Below, piece after piece: positions 41,701-50,297 of a DNA stretch of 64,000 bases. This stretch comes from Saprospiraceae bacterium (GTDB taxonomy: Bacteria > Bacteroidota > Bacteroidia > Chitinophagales > Saprospiraceae): NCBI GenBank assembly GCA_016710115.1, contig JADJLN010000001.1, positions 548,852 to 612,851 of the forward strand. The letters run 5' to 3'. The notes beneath the pieces were generated by a model that did not search any database, was not told where the DNA came from, and saw only the letters and a program-made list of their open reading frames with translations. Within the stretch, counting starts at the first letter, position 1; each line of letters opens with the position of its first letter. Made by a program: the position numbers and the translations under genes.

Positions 41701-44499
41701 AATACCTGTATGGCGACGGTAACGGTCACAGATGCCATGGCACCTGTTGCCTTGTGTCAGGATGTTACAGTATCTCTTGACGCCAACGGCCAGGGCAGCA
41801 TTACACCGAATGACGTGGATAATGGTTCGTACGACAACTGTGGTATTGCCAGTCTGGTCATCTCACAGTCGCAGTACAACTGCACCTGGTTGGGTGTCAG
41901 TGTGGTGACTCTGACGGTGACGGACATTTACAACAATGTATCAACCTGTACCGCCAACGTCTCAGTAGTTGATGAGATTCCTCCGGTAGCAGTTTGTAAA
42001 AACTACTTTGTCGAACTCAATGGCCAGGGAGAAGCCCCGATTACCTACTTCGATATTGACGGCGGATCAACAGACAACTGTTCCATCGTGGATTACCAGG
42101 TCTTACCGAATGTGGTGACCTGTGCCGATCTTCCGATGAAGAATGTCACGTTGACTGTAACGGATCCGGGCGGGAATAAAAAGAGTTGTGTAGCGACCGT
42201 GGTAATTTCCGATAACCTGCCGCCCACGATGGCCTGTAAGGATGTGACTCGCTTCCTGAATGCTCAGGGTGATCCGATCACTATTACTCCGCAAGACATT
42301 GACAGTGGCAGTAAGGATAACTGTACGATTGTGACCCTGAGCCTGAATAAAACGTCATTTGATTGCAGCGACATTGGTCAGAACGTTGTCCTTTTGACAG
42401 CCATTGACCAAAGCGGCAATTCAAATAACTGTTCGGCTACGGTTACGATCGTTGATGCGATCCCACCATTCTGGACCTACATGCCAGGTGATGTCACCGT
42501 CAATTGTATCGACGTCTTCGATGACAATCCGGAAGCAGCGGACAACTGTGATGAAGTGAATATCACCTGGACAGACGTGCAGGAAATCTGGCCTGCAGGA
42601 CCACCGAACAGCTACCTTGTCCGTCGGACATGGACAGCGGTCGATGCGTCTAACAACGAGATCACCTATGAGCAGGTGGTGTATGTGCTGCCCGGTGGTG
42701 AACTTCTGGTCAATTGTAATCCGGATGTGATTACCCAGCCGACGCACTTCCCGATCAAAGTCGACTGGCCGGTTCCGTCGGTCGATGATATCTGTGAAGG
42801 ATCTGTCGATATGGTTCAGATCGGAGGACCTGCACCGTTGAGCTACTTCAACCCGGGTTCAGAGACACTGATCACCTACGAGCATATTGATATCTACGGC
42901 ACGCATTACCAGTGTTCCTTCTGGGTGATCGTACCGATAGAAGGTTCAAGTTATATTGTTGTCCTCAATGAAGTGGATTGTGAAGATCATTCACTGACCA
43001 ATTGTGAAGTGAAGGACCTGCCATCTCCCGACAACTACAGCTTCGAGTATATCGTCAACAATATGACACCGATCCAGTTTGATGTCGAATCGAACGGCAA
43101 CTTCGAAATGTTTGCAGATGGATCTGCGCATCTCACCGGTAGCTGGACGAATCTGCTGAACACCTGTGGATGGGATATGGACATCTGGCTGCATCGCCGT
43201 CGTACGCATGATGGATGGGTGGATGCCGGAGGAAATATCAGTTCCTTCTCCGGATTGGGTGATCCGAAATTGTGGGAATTCTTCGAAGTGGATGGGTCTC
43301 GGAGTAAAATGACCGGAACAGGATGTTATGCCGGCCAGAATTACAACGTGCGGATCTCACCCAACTTCCCGAAATTCGGATTCCAGCTGGGGAATGGTGC
43401 GAACACCAAAACCAATGCTTACGGCGGTTGGGTGATTGTGGCCATGACCAATGCGTCAGATCAGGTCGTGGCACAGGGCATCTTCTCCTTCGAATTGGAT
43501 TGTGAACCGACCAACCTGATCAAGGATGCAGCCGAAGTCATCTCTCTGGATGGATATGATTACCCAGTGGTGTGGTCAACCGGTACAACCGGACCATTGC
43601 TTGGTGATGTGCCACCAGGCATGTATGACGTCACTGTGACCGACCAGGGAGGAATGACCAATTCATCTGATTTCACGCTCGATCTGCCAAAAGATTGCAT
43701 CCTGTATTACGAAAATGATTGCCGACCCGGCAATATGACTGCCGGGGGGTTGGCCAAGCAGACCAGCACCTACCAGGGTGCAGTGGCGAGCCGGGCTATC
43801 GACCAGAATACAGATGGCGATTTTGCAAACGGATCGGTGACAAGCACATTGGCGGGCTTCCAGAATTCATGGACACTGGCCATGGCGAATACGCTGCCGA
43901 TCGAACAGATCAGGGTCTGGAATCGAACCGATTGCTGTGATGACCTCCTGGATCCGTTCTATGTATTTGTATCGGAGACGCCGATTCCAGACAATGTCTT
44001 CCCTGAAGACCTGGTCTTCCATCCGGAGATCCTCGCATACTACCATTCCGGACCACTGGAAGAATCCTACACATTTGATGTGGGCCAGTTGGGCCAGTAT
44101 GTCCGAGTCCAGTTGGCTGGCAGCGGGCGTTTGATGCTGGCAGAGGTTCAGGTCCCTGGTGTGTCAGGAAGATGCCATTGGTCTGAAAGATGATGGTTTC
44201 ACAGCGCCTGAAGAAGAAAAGGTCAAGAAGGTCGAAGTCGTGGACGATGTGCCGACCGTAGCCTACTGGCCAAATCCGGCAAATGATTACCGGAGATCGA
44301 TATTACCCAACAACACGCTTCACCAATCGGTGTCACGATCGTGAACATGCAGGGTGTAGAGGTTTACAGGGCCAAACTGCCTGCCGACCATCTTCAGCAT
44401 CTCCACCTGGATACAGGCAATTGGGGTCCGGGTATCTACTTCATGACGATCAGTTCCTCAAATGGAGCTCGCAGCCTGCCATTGACGATCCAGCATTGA
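23733..44499 (+). CDS. giant secreted HYR/Ig-like repeat protein with F5/8-type and T9SS sorting domains (many frameshifts)
   Basis: About 6,900 residues. ATG 23733 opens a signal peptide (MRTFTQLVVLSLLVIGFQYQ..ASAQ). The body is HYR-type modules of about 80-90 residues (PVITCPADVTVECD .. ATDNCD .. ITRTWTATDDCGN), DUF5011-like modules (GDSYSDMGATADDDCFGD) and other repeated types. It is acidic and cysteine-rich. The end repeats the protease cassette: four FLDENGIATITPEEVDNG-type modules, a beta-rich domain (WLHRRRTHDGW), an F5/8 domain (SRAIDQNTDGDF) and T9SS domain (YWPNPAND). The frame changes near 24950, 25615, 26010, 29310, 31257, 31442, 31740, 31940, 32262, 32450, 33328, 33502, 33592, 33747, 33982, 34387, 34660, 35225, 37606, 37950, 38325, 39015, 39435, 39550, 44157 and 44292. 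Similarity continues across each. Likely a surface adhesin or filament; function unproven. Confidence 0.85.
25860..26200 (+). repeat. SCGDE-type HYR variant module, copy 1 of 3 in the giant protein
   Basis: An elongated module of about 110 residues with ILAASQLGCGDENDLSLTGF, DNCVSAEADGS, a TANGY/ISF segment, ECSLSGNG and RTWTVEDPCGN. Further copies are at about 26954-27275 and 29052-29390. The three are similar but clearly diverged, unlike the 1.64-kb units. The frame breaks inside this copy. Confidence 0.6.
30175..31787 (+). repeat. 1.64-kb tandem unit 1 of the giant gene
   Basis: Opens with a DUF5011-like module (ITLTGPASVDLCVGDSYSD), then ETSINGVVVTSNNDGADD, an RAWLDLNSNNTIDPGEC segment, CANDTVVASCQDQATVDQAF, two YDADPSITGDVTDE-type HYR modules and a final CPADVTIACNDPMP module. 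Length here is 1,613 bases because of private deletions: 2 bases at 31257, 2 at 31442, 2 near 31458 and about 25 near 31742. Confidence 0.85.
31788..33432 (+). repeat. 1.64-kb tandem unit 2 of the giant gene
   Basis: Nearly identical to units 1 and 3. The length is 1,645 bases. Removing its private indels (+1 near 31940, +1 near 32262, -2 near 32450, +1 near 33328) gives 1,644, exactly 548 codons, the best estimate of the true unit length. Confidence 0.85.
33433..35037 (+). repeat. 1.64-kb tandem unit 3 of the giant gene
   Basis: Nearly identical to units 1 and 2. The length is 1,605 bases. It has a private 34-base deletion near 33747 (the segment encoding MEVCNEAGNVFF) and several 1-2 base indels near 33502, 33592, 33982, 34387, 34660 and 34678. 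Confidence 0.85.
35038..35920 (+). repeat. partial, diverged fourth unit of the giant gene
   Basis: Matches the first half of the 1.64-kb unit (DUF5011-like module, ETSINGVIVTTNNDGADD, RAWLDLNSNNSIDPGEC, CQDQATVDQAFADWL), but with many silent and amino-acid changes. After about 35920 the sequence continues with different HYR modules. It looks like the older ancestor or an end unit of the array. Confidence 0.75.
37171..37518 (+). repeat. DVTIYT..VYSDNC module, copy 1 of 4 in the giant protein
   Basis: A module of about 115 residues: DDVTIYTFDDGASCPSPADI, NPISSGNAPFQFTIHG, PTVYSDNCSSPPNLDIYV, RVIRVAYRVFDDCGNF. Other copies lie at about 38041-38389, 38909-39252 and 40078-40434. It does not look like a standard HYR module; I do not recognise a named family. 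Confidence 0.6.
39253..39822 (+). repeat. VECDGDAGNEAAAxAWNAAN module, copies 1 and 2 of 4
   Basis: Two adjacent modules of about 95 residues (GTVECTGDAGNEQAAINWDM and DVIECDGAVNNAATAALWNA), each ending in a Y(T)VTDEC-type strand. Two more adjacent copies are at about 40675-41250. The frame breaks at 39435 and about 39550 lie within this pair. Confidence 0.6.
41494..42458 (+). repeat. four tandem FLDENGxATITPEEVDNG modules
   Basis: Four consecutive modules of about 80 residues, each with a CQDREIFLDENGIATITPEE-like start, DNGSTDNC and VTLTVTDNCGN. The same module type occurs twice in each protease (FLNGNGEATIHPSDID). They mark the start of the C-terminal cassette shared by all three large proteins. 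Confidence 0.7.
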
Positions 44500-44520
44500 T
44501 CAACAGTGGGATAGGATATG

Positions 44521-44556
44521 ACCAGGGGCCTTGTCACAGACAAGGCCCTTGGTCTT
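44521..44556 (+). terminator. Rho-independent terminator after the giant gene
   Basis: Fifteen-bp stem ACCAGGGGCCTTGTC / GACAAGGCCCTTGGT (one G-T pair) with a tiny ACA loop, followed by CTTTCTCCC. It lies 21 bases after the stop codon. Confidence 0.85.
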
Positions 44557-44637
44557 TCTCCCAAAGCCAACTAAATCGACACTTTTCCGTACAACAGGTA
44601 ATCAGCCCGTATCATTCATTTCTATATGCATCCGAAT

Positions 44638-45267
44638 ATGAAAATCCATTCTCTACTCTTCCTGCTGACCATCAGTCTGACCGGAATGTCTTCTTGTTCC
44701 AATGATTCAACAAATGAGTCTGCCGAAACAGAAGTTGCCACCCAGGCGGCTCCATCCGGCGTGTACAATGTGGATATTACGAACAGTTCGATTCGATGGA
44801 AAGGCGCCATGCTGGGAGTAAAAGAACATACCGGTACCGTTCAGCTCATTGATGGCAACTTTATCATCGATAACGGGGTGATCACCGGAGGCAGTTTCGA
44901 TGTGGATATGAACACCATTGTTCTGACAGACGAAAATTACCAGCCGGAAGGTGGGTACAGTAAAGAAAAACTCCTGGCTCATCTGGCATCACCCGATTTT
45001 TTCGATGTGGCCAACTATCCGAAGGTGACCTATCGGGTCAAAGGGGGTACGGAAGACCGCTGCAACGGTGCGATGACCATCCGTGGTCGGACACATACCG
45101 AAGTAGTGAAAGAGATTGTGACTTCCGAAGAAAATGGTAACCTGATCGTCAAAGGCAAAATGACATTTGACCGTCAACGATATGGTGTCTCCTGGGCCAG
45201 CCCGGCCAAGGACGCTATCCTCAGTGATGACATTGAATTGGAAATTACGCTGGTCGGGATCAATTGA
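44638..45267 (+). CDS. YceI family lipoprotein
   Basis: YceI proteins are lipocalin-like beta-barrels that bind long isoprenoid or other lipids in the periplasm. Starting at ATG 44638 the protein has a signal ending in the lipobox MSSC (Cys about residue 20), an Asn/Glu/Thr-rich linker, then the domain: SSIRWKGAMLGVKEHTGTV, GGSFDVDMNTI, LLAHLASPDFFDVANYPKVTY, GAMTIRGRTHTE and ending in the barrel strand ELEITLVGIN. An upstream ATG at 44626 would add four residues. It stands alone after the giant gene's terminator and converges with the next, minus-strand gene. Confidence 0.9.
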   Translation: MKIHSLLFLLTISLTGMSSCSNDSTNESAETEVATQAAPSGVYNVDITNSSIRWKGAMLGVKEHTGTVQLIDGNFIIDNGVITGGSFDVDMNTIVLTDENYQPEGGYSKEKLLAHLASPDFFDVANYPKVTYRVKGGTEDRCNGAMTIRGRTHTEVVKEIVTSEENGNLIVKGKMTFDRQRYGVSWASPAKDAILSDDIELEITLVGIN

Positions 45268-45321
45268 TCTCCAATCAAAAAGGATTTCTTTGACAGACGA
45301 GCAGCCCGGTGTCGCTCGTCT

Positions 45322-46167
45322 TCAGTTTGTCTCCTGCCGGATATCGACACTGATACCAATACCCACATTGGCCGATTCCCAGGTGGCCTGACTTGTCTTT
45401 CGATACCATGTTTTATCCCGAAAGAGACCGGCACAAAACATTAATCCGCCTTCTCCAAGTTCACGGATCAATTCCAGACTGACCAGGAAATCATCCTCGA
45501 CCAGGATTGGCCGGTCGGAGATATCGACATGGATGTCCTTCCCCTGCTGGTCCCGGTAATCTATGATCAGGATGGAACTGTACAACCGTTCAGCAGGTTC
45601 TCCATTCTCCACCCGATAGATATTCAGACGGTAGAAGATCGTGTCATATTTGCACCAGGCCAGATGCAGGTTGACCTGATCGATAAACGCAGGTCGTGAC
45701 TTGATCCTGACCATCGTGCCCAGTTCATTGCCCAGGTCATTGTAATAGAAACCGGCATTGAAATTCGGCTTGACCAGTTCATTGCCTACTCGTCGCTCTT
45801 TGTAATCTTTCGGATTGACCGTGATCTGTGGAAGGTCAAGTGAGATCGCATGTAGCCGGATGTCCCTGGCCAAAGACGGATCGGATCGGATAGCAGACAC
45901 AGATGCATCCACTGACTCATATCCCAGGATAGAATACCGGACAACAGCTTCATCCGGAAGATCGTTGACATCCAGTTGATAGTTGCCTTTCTCATCGGAT
46001 ACGGTGCCTATCCCCAGACCGACAAGGCCAATGTTGACGTAGGGCAGGGGAGAAAGCGTTGTTGCATCCTGTACTGATCCCCTGATCTGCTGAGCGTGGG
46101 TCGCCAGGGATGAACTGCAAATCATCAACACCAGAAGACCGGTGGAATGGAAATGATGTTGAATCAT
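45322..46167 (-). CDS. secreted protein with carboxypeptidase-regulatory-like domain
   Basis: A 281-residue exported protein: signal LLVLMICSSSLATHAQ, then an N-terminal beta-sandwich of the CarboxypepD_reg-like type (IRGSVQDATTLSPLPYVNIGL, GTVSDEKGNYQLDV, about residues 28-105). The C-terminal 170 residues (IYRVENGEPAERLYSSILI) resemble other uncharacterised Bacteroidetes exported proteins. No TonB plug or barrel follows, so it is not a receptor. It lies 9 bases after the next upstream minus-strand gene and is probably co-transcribed with it. Confidence 0.75.
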   Translation of the reverse strand: MIQHHFHSTGLLVLMICSSSLATHAQQIRGSVQDATTLSPLPYVNIGLVGLGIGTVSDEKGNYQLDVNDLPDEAVVRYSILGYESVDASVSAIRSDPSLARDIRLHAISLDLPQITVNPKDYKERRVGNELVKPNFNAGFYYNDLGNELGTMVRIKSRPAFIDQVNLHLAWCKYDTIFYRLNIYRVENGEPAERLYSSILIIDYRDQQGKDIHVDISDRPILVEDDFLVSLELIRELGEGGLMFCAGLFRDKTWYRKTSQATWESANVGIGISVDIRQETN

Positions 46168-46176
46168 ATCGGAGGC

Positions 46177-46776
46177 TTACAGTCCGAAATGAGTGACCAC
46201 CTCCTGTGGGATCTCCATTTGCTCCAGAAAGGTTTTAAGTGAAGGATCAAAATCCATGACCTTCCATGGCGCATCGGCTTGTGCTCGGATCGCGAGCATG
46301 ATTTTATCCGTTTCAATCCGAAATGTGCCTGCCTGTGTATCCATGGTTACCTGGTCATTACCGTATTCCGATTGCATATTCTGGTACAGCATCTTCATGA
46401 CACTGTCATCTTTTTGTTCGGCGAGATAGTGCATGGTCATGACCAAATGGTATTCCACCTTTGAAAACGACCTCCCTCCATGCGCGAATACCGGACTGAT
46501 AGAACGGACATCCATGGATTCAAATCGAAATCGGATCTCTTCATCCATGAAAAACTGCCGGAAATAGGCTTCCATCTGATCGCGGGGAAGGATGGCAAAT
46601 ACACCGGGGTAAAGATCGTCCAGCAAGGCAGTGATATCCTGATTGCGTGTGTGTTCCAGGTATCGGGCGAGTGTATTTTGGATGGCCGTATCGTCTCCGG
46701 TTTGCGCCTGACTGGAAGCAAGGGGAAATACGGTATACAGGGCGAAAAGAAGGATGCCAGATAGCGATAGTCTCAT
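46177..46776 (-). CDS. secreted protein, possibly NTF2-like
   Basis: About 199 residues, starting at the ATG at 46776 (MRLSLSGILLFALYTVF..SQAQ is a clear signal peptide; a start at 46809 would bury it). The mature part begins DTAIQNTLARYLEHTRNQDITALLDDLYPGVF, a pattern typical of NTF2/SnoaL-like folds, but I cannot assign the family firmly. No catalytic motif is seen. It is probably in one transcript with the following CarboxypepD_reg-type gene. Confidence 0.65.
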   Translation of the reverse strand: MRLSLSGILLFALYTVFPLASSQAQTGDDTAIQNTLARYLEHTRNQDITALLDDLYPGVFAILPRDQMEAYFRQFFMDEEIRFRFESMDVRSISPVFAHGGRSFSKVEYHLVMTMHYLAEQKDDSVMKMLYQNMQSEYGNDQVTMDTQAGTFRIETDKIMLAIRAQADAPWKVMDFDPSLKTFLEQMEIPQEVVTHFGL

Positions 46777-46907
46777 GGTGAAGGAAGTAATTATGGAGTC
46801 AATAATCAATGGACTCCGATTGTGATCGATCAGATAACCTGTTCAGGTGGTTAAAGTTTCAGAAATTACCCAAGGCATCCTATTGGGGTAACACCCGGGA
46901 TTAGAAT

Positions 46908-47327
46908 TTATTTCGATTCAGGAGGGAAAAGGATCCTTGCCTCTCCTTTGACCACCGGTTTCTCATCGGTGCCAACGCACAGTGTAGAGAAGGTGCCGAT
47001 CCGTTTTTCCGGATCAAATGCGATCAGTTCCACTCGTGCCGTGACCGGCTGGTCAAAGTACACCGGTTTCATAAAGCGCAGGTCCTGGCTGAGATAGATG
47101 CTGCCTTCTCCCGGGTAGATGCTTCCGAAAATTCTTGAAAACATAGAACCTGTGAACATCCCGTGGGCAACCCGTTGTTTGAAAATGCTTGCCTCTGCAT
47201 AGGATTCATCCAGATGGATCGGATTGTCATCCTGGGAAATCAGGGCAAAGAGGCTGACTTCTTCTGCGGTAAAAATGCGTGTGTATTCGACGATTTTACC
47301 GATCTCTGGGAAATGTGATGATGCCAT
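46908..47327 (-). CDS. MaoC-like (R)-specific enoyl-CoA hydratase/dehydratase
   Basis: A 139-residue hot-dog-fold protein. The hydratase-2 motif is clear: FALISQDDNPIHLDESYA with the catalytic Asp and His of D-x-N-P-I-H, then FKQRVAHGMFTGSMFSRIFG. The family (PhaJ/MaoC type) hydrates trans-2-enoyl-CoA to (R)-3-hydroxyacyl-CoA in the cytoplasm. It is encoded just upstream of the S37-type peptidase? No: on this strand the peptidase lies behind it by 53 bases in the opposite order of transcription, so MaoC follows the peptidase. No frame problem is visible. Confidence 0.85.
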   Translation of the reverse strand: MASSHFPEIGKIVEYTRIFTAEEVSLFALISQDDNPIHLDESYAEASIFKQRVAHGMFTGSMFSRIFGSIYPGEGSIYLSQDLRFMKPVYFDQPVTARVELIAFDPEKRIGTFSTLCVGTDEKPVVKGEARILFPPESK

Positions 47328-47380
47328 GTCAAATGGTGAATAAGGGTTCGTGAATGAATGTGTGTTTGGGCGAAATCAGG

Positions 47381-48682
47381 TTATTCGATCTCCATATGGA
47401 GCCAACGTTCCAGCGTATCTACAAATCGTTTTCGTTCTGACGGGTTGAGTAGCTTCAATCGGGCGGCCCGATGATCCGTTCCGGGCAGGAAGAACCAGGC
47501 CGAGTCGACCTGGTCACTTGGTGGTACACCTGTCGCTGACCAGGTGTCTGAACTGCCGTAGAGATACAGGATGCCATTGCCTTCTTTTTGCGTCCATTGT
47601 AAAACGTTTCCGGTCAGCTGGTCATCAAATTGGATCGGTGCATGGCCGGGCATAAAAACGGCACTGGGATTCCGGTCGGTAGGTAATGCCTTCAATAGTC
47701 CCTTGAAGGGTTTGGCTTGATACCCGTAATAACCGAGTTCTGTTCCGGCCTGATAATAATGGGATGCATAGCCCAGGATATCCCTGTCAGAGAAGAAACC
47801 GAGGTCAGACACCTTGAACAGATGGCTCATCATAGAGTCAATCCCTGCTTCGGATCCGGGTATTTCTTCACAGCGGCTGCCCCATTGCCAGAAGGCAAAC
47901 GGGTATTCCAGGATGGTATATTCCAGTGCCTGTTCCAGGTTCAGATAGGTAAACGTCAGGTTGGCTCCCTTTGCAAACCATCTGGCTCGTGGCAGGAGTT
48001 CCTCCCGATGTTGAAGAAGCCAGGTCTGAAAATCGTAAATGTCTTTCCGGCATTCATCCGAACCCACAGTATCGAGGAAGGAATAGATTCGTGGGTCTTC
48101 CGCACTGAGGTTGATGGGCGCAACCAGTGGAAAGCTGGCATCCACGTCATCCGGATAGAAATATCGGTAAAAAATGGTGGTCTGACCACCTTTACTGATC
48201 CCGGTGCTGACCCATTGTTCGGGATAGATGTTCCGGAACAATTCTCGGATATGATGATAGTCTGCAGCGGCCTGTGAGATGGACAGATAGCGGTAGTCCA
48301 TTGAGTCCGGCAGACTTTCACCGAAATAGCGGTGTTCCACCAGAAGTTGATTGCCCGCCAACAAAGTGGCCATTTCATACCGGATATCCTTCGGAACATT
48401 GTAGCCATGGGTGACCAGCGTTGTCGGGCGATCAAAACCTACATGCTGGAGATAGACACGTTGCCAGAAATAACCGTTTTCAGGGTGCTGGTGGTCCACC
48501 GGTTGGCGGACCTTCAACGTGTAAGTCGCAGCAATTCCCTCAGGTGCCGTGGTTTTTGTGAATGTGACATCGGGCAAGGCAAACAGACGTGTTTCAAGTT
48601 CATCATGCTGAGCAAGCAATTCAAACGGAGCGGATATCAACAGATACTGGATCAGAAGAAGGGTGATGGTGCCGAATTTCAT
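47381..48682 (-). CDS. secreted S37-type serine (tripeptidyl) peptidase
   Basis: A 433-residue exported alpha/beta-hydrolase of the PS-10/S37 peptidase type. It has a signal peptide (TITLLLIQYLLISAPFELLAQ), the VRQPVDHQHPENGYFWQRVYL opening of the family, nucleophile Ser in GISKGGQT (about residue 172), an Asp in YGSSDTWS (about 383) and the final His in PGTDHRAARL (about 404). Members cleave N-terminal tripeptides or short peptides outside the cytoplasm. The frame is intact. It is transcribed ahead of the MaoC gene, 53 bases away, and after the M23 peptidase gene. Confidence 0.85.
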   Translation of the reverse strand: MKFGTITLLLIQYLLISAPFELLAQHDELETRLFALPDVTFTKTTAPEGIAATYTLKVRQPVDHQHPENGYFWQRVYLQHVGFDRPTTLVTHGYNVPKDIRYEMATLLAGNQLLVEHRYFGESLPDSMDYRYLSISQAAADYHHIRELFRNIYPEQWVSTGISKGGQTTIFYRYFYPDDVDASFPLVAPINLSAEDPRIYSFLDTVGSDECRKDIYDFQTWLLQHREELLPRARWFAKGANLTFTYLNLEQALEYTILEYPFAFWQWGSRCEEIPGSEAGIDSMMSHLFKVSDLGFFSDRDILGYASHYYQAGTELGYYGYQAKPFKGLLKALPTDRNPSAVFMPGHAPIQFDDQLTGNVLQWTQKEGNGILYLYGSSDTWSATGVPPSDQVDSAWFFLPGTDHRAARLKLLNPSERKRFVDTLERWLHMEIE

Positions 48683-48722
48683 CTGCCGAAGCTACGGGAT
48701 TCCTGTCGGAGGAAGGACAGGA

Positions 48723-49607
48723 TCAGCGATCTTTTACATCCTCCATCTGGCGGGAATACGATTCTCCTTCCTTCGGCACTCTCCCTTTCCCCGTCGCATC
48801 CATCAACTGAAAGGGGATCGTTTTACGTCCTGAAAAATCCGGAACAGACACATCGAAATGCAGATGCGGTCCGGTGCTCCAACCTGTATTGCCACTGTAT
48901 CCGATAAGCTGTCCTGCCTCCACCGAATCACCGATTTCGACCAGGACGCCATCCTTCTGGAGATGCACGTAATTCCCGATCGTGCCATCTGCATGCTGAA
49001 TCAGAATGAAGTTTCCATAGGATGCACACCGTTCCTCGGCACATCGCCGGTTGGACGACTCTCTGGAGCCGATAACCACCCCGTCCCTGGTTGCGGTGAT
49101 CGGTGTTCCTTCCGGTACATCCAGGTCGATCGCATAATCCCGGCGATGACTGAACGACCCGTTGAATCCCTGGAAAACGGTCACGTTCACACCGGGTTCA
49201 AACGGCAACCAGTAAAGATGGTCATCATCCGGATGAACATTGAGAACATCGCCCTGTGCCACCCGGTAGGTCGAACGGGTCGAATACCCCAGATCGGCTC
49301 GAACCCGGGTCAGCCTCAGGATCTCCCGGTCTTTGAACGGGCCCCATAGAGCCACCTGCAAGGGGAGCGGATGATCAGCGGTCAACCCCTTCATTTTCAC
49401 ATCTACTTCGATGGAATACAGTCCGGGTTCAGGACAGGAGGCGGTGTAGATGATCTCTCCGGTTTTGGGATTCTCCTTCCAGATGACATCAACGGGTAAT
49501 TGAGTGAGACCTGTAGTCAGCCAGAAGAGGAGAGTTATCGTCAGTAATGGATGCACAGGAGGCAGTTTGGACTTCAAACGACCGAGGTCCAGCTCAACGT
49601 ATATCAT
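48723..49607 (-). CDS. M23 family metallopeptidase
   Basis: A peptidoglycan endopeptidase-like (LytM/M23) protein of about 294 residues from the ATG at 49607, chosen because a signal/anchor (LLTITLLFWLTTGL) follows it; the open frame extends further upstream. An N-terminal beta domain (about residues 35-145) precedes the zinc domain with HRRDYAIDLDVPEGTPI (His/Asp ligands), GVVIGSRES..YGNFILIQH and GPHLHFDV (final His). An insertion with two cysteines (RRCAEERCASYGN) interrupts the domain. It probably acts on the cell wall or is a non-lytic scaffold; both metal motifs look complete. Confidence 0.85.
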   Translation of the reverse strand: MIYVELDLGRLKSKLPPVHPLLTITLLFWLTTGLTQLPVDVIWKENPKTGEIIYTASCPEPGLYSIEVDVKMKGLTADHPLPLQVALWGPFKDREILRLTRVRADLGYSTRSTYRVAQGDVLNVHPDDDHLYWLPFEPGVNVTVFQGFNGSFSHRRDYAIDLDVPEGTPITATRDGVVIGSRESSNRRCAEERCASYGNFILIQHADGTIGNYVHLQKDGVLVEIGDSVEAGQLIGYSGNTGWSTGPHLHFDVSVPDFSGRKTIPFQLMDATGKGRVPKEGESYSRQMEDVKDR

Positions 49608-49933
49608 CTGCACAGAAGTGGTCGTACTGGAACTTGTGTGGTCATTATCTCTTGAAGGCTTGTATTGATATGTAATAAAATAATATGTGTTTGTGGCAGA
49701 AGTTGCCACAAAGCAGGCAGGTTGAAGACCGAAATTTGTCATTGGTCAATCGGTCCGGATCAAAGAGGAATCGAACTGAATCAAGAGCACGGGATTGGAA
49801 CCTGAAAAATCAGGCCATCCTCCCCAAGCTGGCGATGACTCCTTCCGGACGCTCGGAATGATCCAATAGGATTTACGAAATCGGATAATAAAGAGAAAGC
49901 GCTGTACAACCTTCCTGCAAAATTCCTCACCAC

Positions 49934-50221
49934 ATGAAGAACAGGACAATGAAGAACCAGAAACTCTCACCACGAGAAGCAGAAGTAGCCAATATGATCT
50001 GCTACGAATTGACATTCAAAGAAATCGGTGTCCATCTTGGCTTGTCGACGACAACGGTCATTACACACGTAGCCCGCATCCGGAAAAAACTGGGTGTTTC
50101 CAATGTAGCCGGTGTTGTCCGCGAAGTGGTGCTCAATGGGTGGCTGGATGAAGAAAGCACGCCTGTGATGGACACAGCTTCTTTTTTCCGATTCAAGCAC
50201 ACATCACTGTTCAATGACTGA
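49934..50221 (+). CDS. small LuxR/GerE-type helix-turn-helix protein
   Basis: A 95-residue protein made almost only of a LuxR C-terminal DNA-binding domain: LSPREAEVANMICYELTFKEIGVHLGLSTTTVITHVARIRKKLGVSNVAGVV is the full four-helix HTH (quoted in parts: LSPREAEVANMI, KEIGVHLGLSTTTV, THVARIRKKLGV). No receiver or sensor domain precedes it. The C-terminal 25 residues (DEESTPVMDTASFFRFKH) are unique. It is divergent from the M23 gene. A second ATG at 49949 is an alternative start. It is likely a transcription regulator; its target is unknown. Confidence 0.8.
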   Translation: MKNRTMKNQKLSPREAEVANMICYELTFKEIGVHLGLSTTTVITHVARIRKKLGVSNVAGVVREVVLNGWLDEESTPVMDTASFFRFKHTSLFND

Positions 50222-50297
50222 CCTGATCCTGTTGATCATTACTGCATGCGGGCTGCTACTTCTACAGTGGCCTGCATCGGATCAATCAGATCTGTAA
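50214..50297 (+). CDS. possible 27-residue membrane peptide
   Basis: ATGACTGA overlap with the end of the LuxR-type gene begins a 27-codon frame, MTDLILLIITACGLLLLQWP then ASDQSDL and TAA at 50295-50297. One strongly hydrophobic helix is predicted. The 8-base overlap resembles coupled genes elsewhere in the window, but so short a frame may arise by chance. Confidence 0.3.
   Translation: MTDLILLIITACGLLLLQWPASDQSDL

Noticed and set aside
45296..45320. GACGAGC/GCTCGTC hairpin between YceI and the next gene
   Set aside because: Only a 7-8 bp stem without a clear T run on either side; too weak to call a terminator.
47717..48277. 186-codon plus-strand frame opposite the S37-type peptidase
   Set aside because: Antisense to an intact enzyme with catalytic motifs; the translation has no protein-like features.
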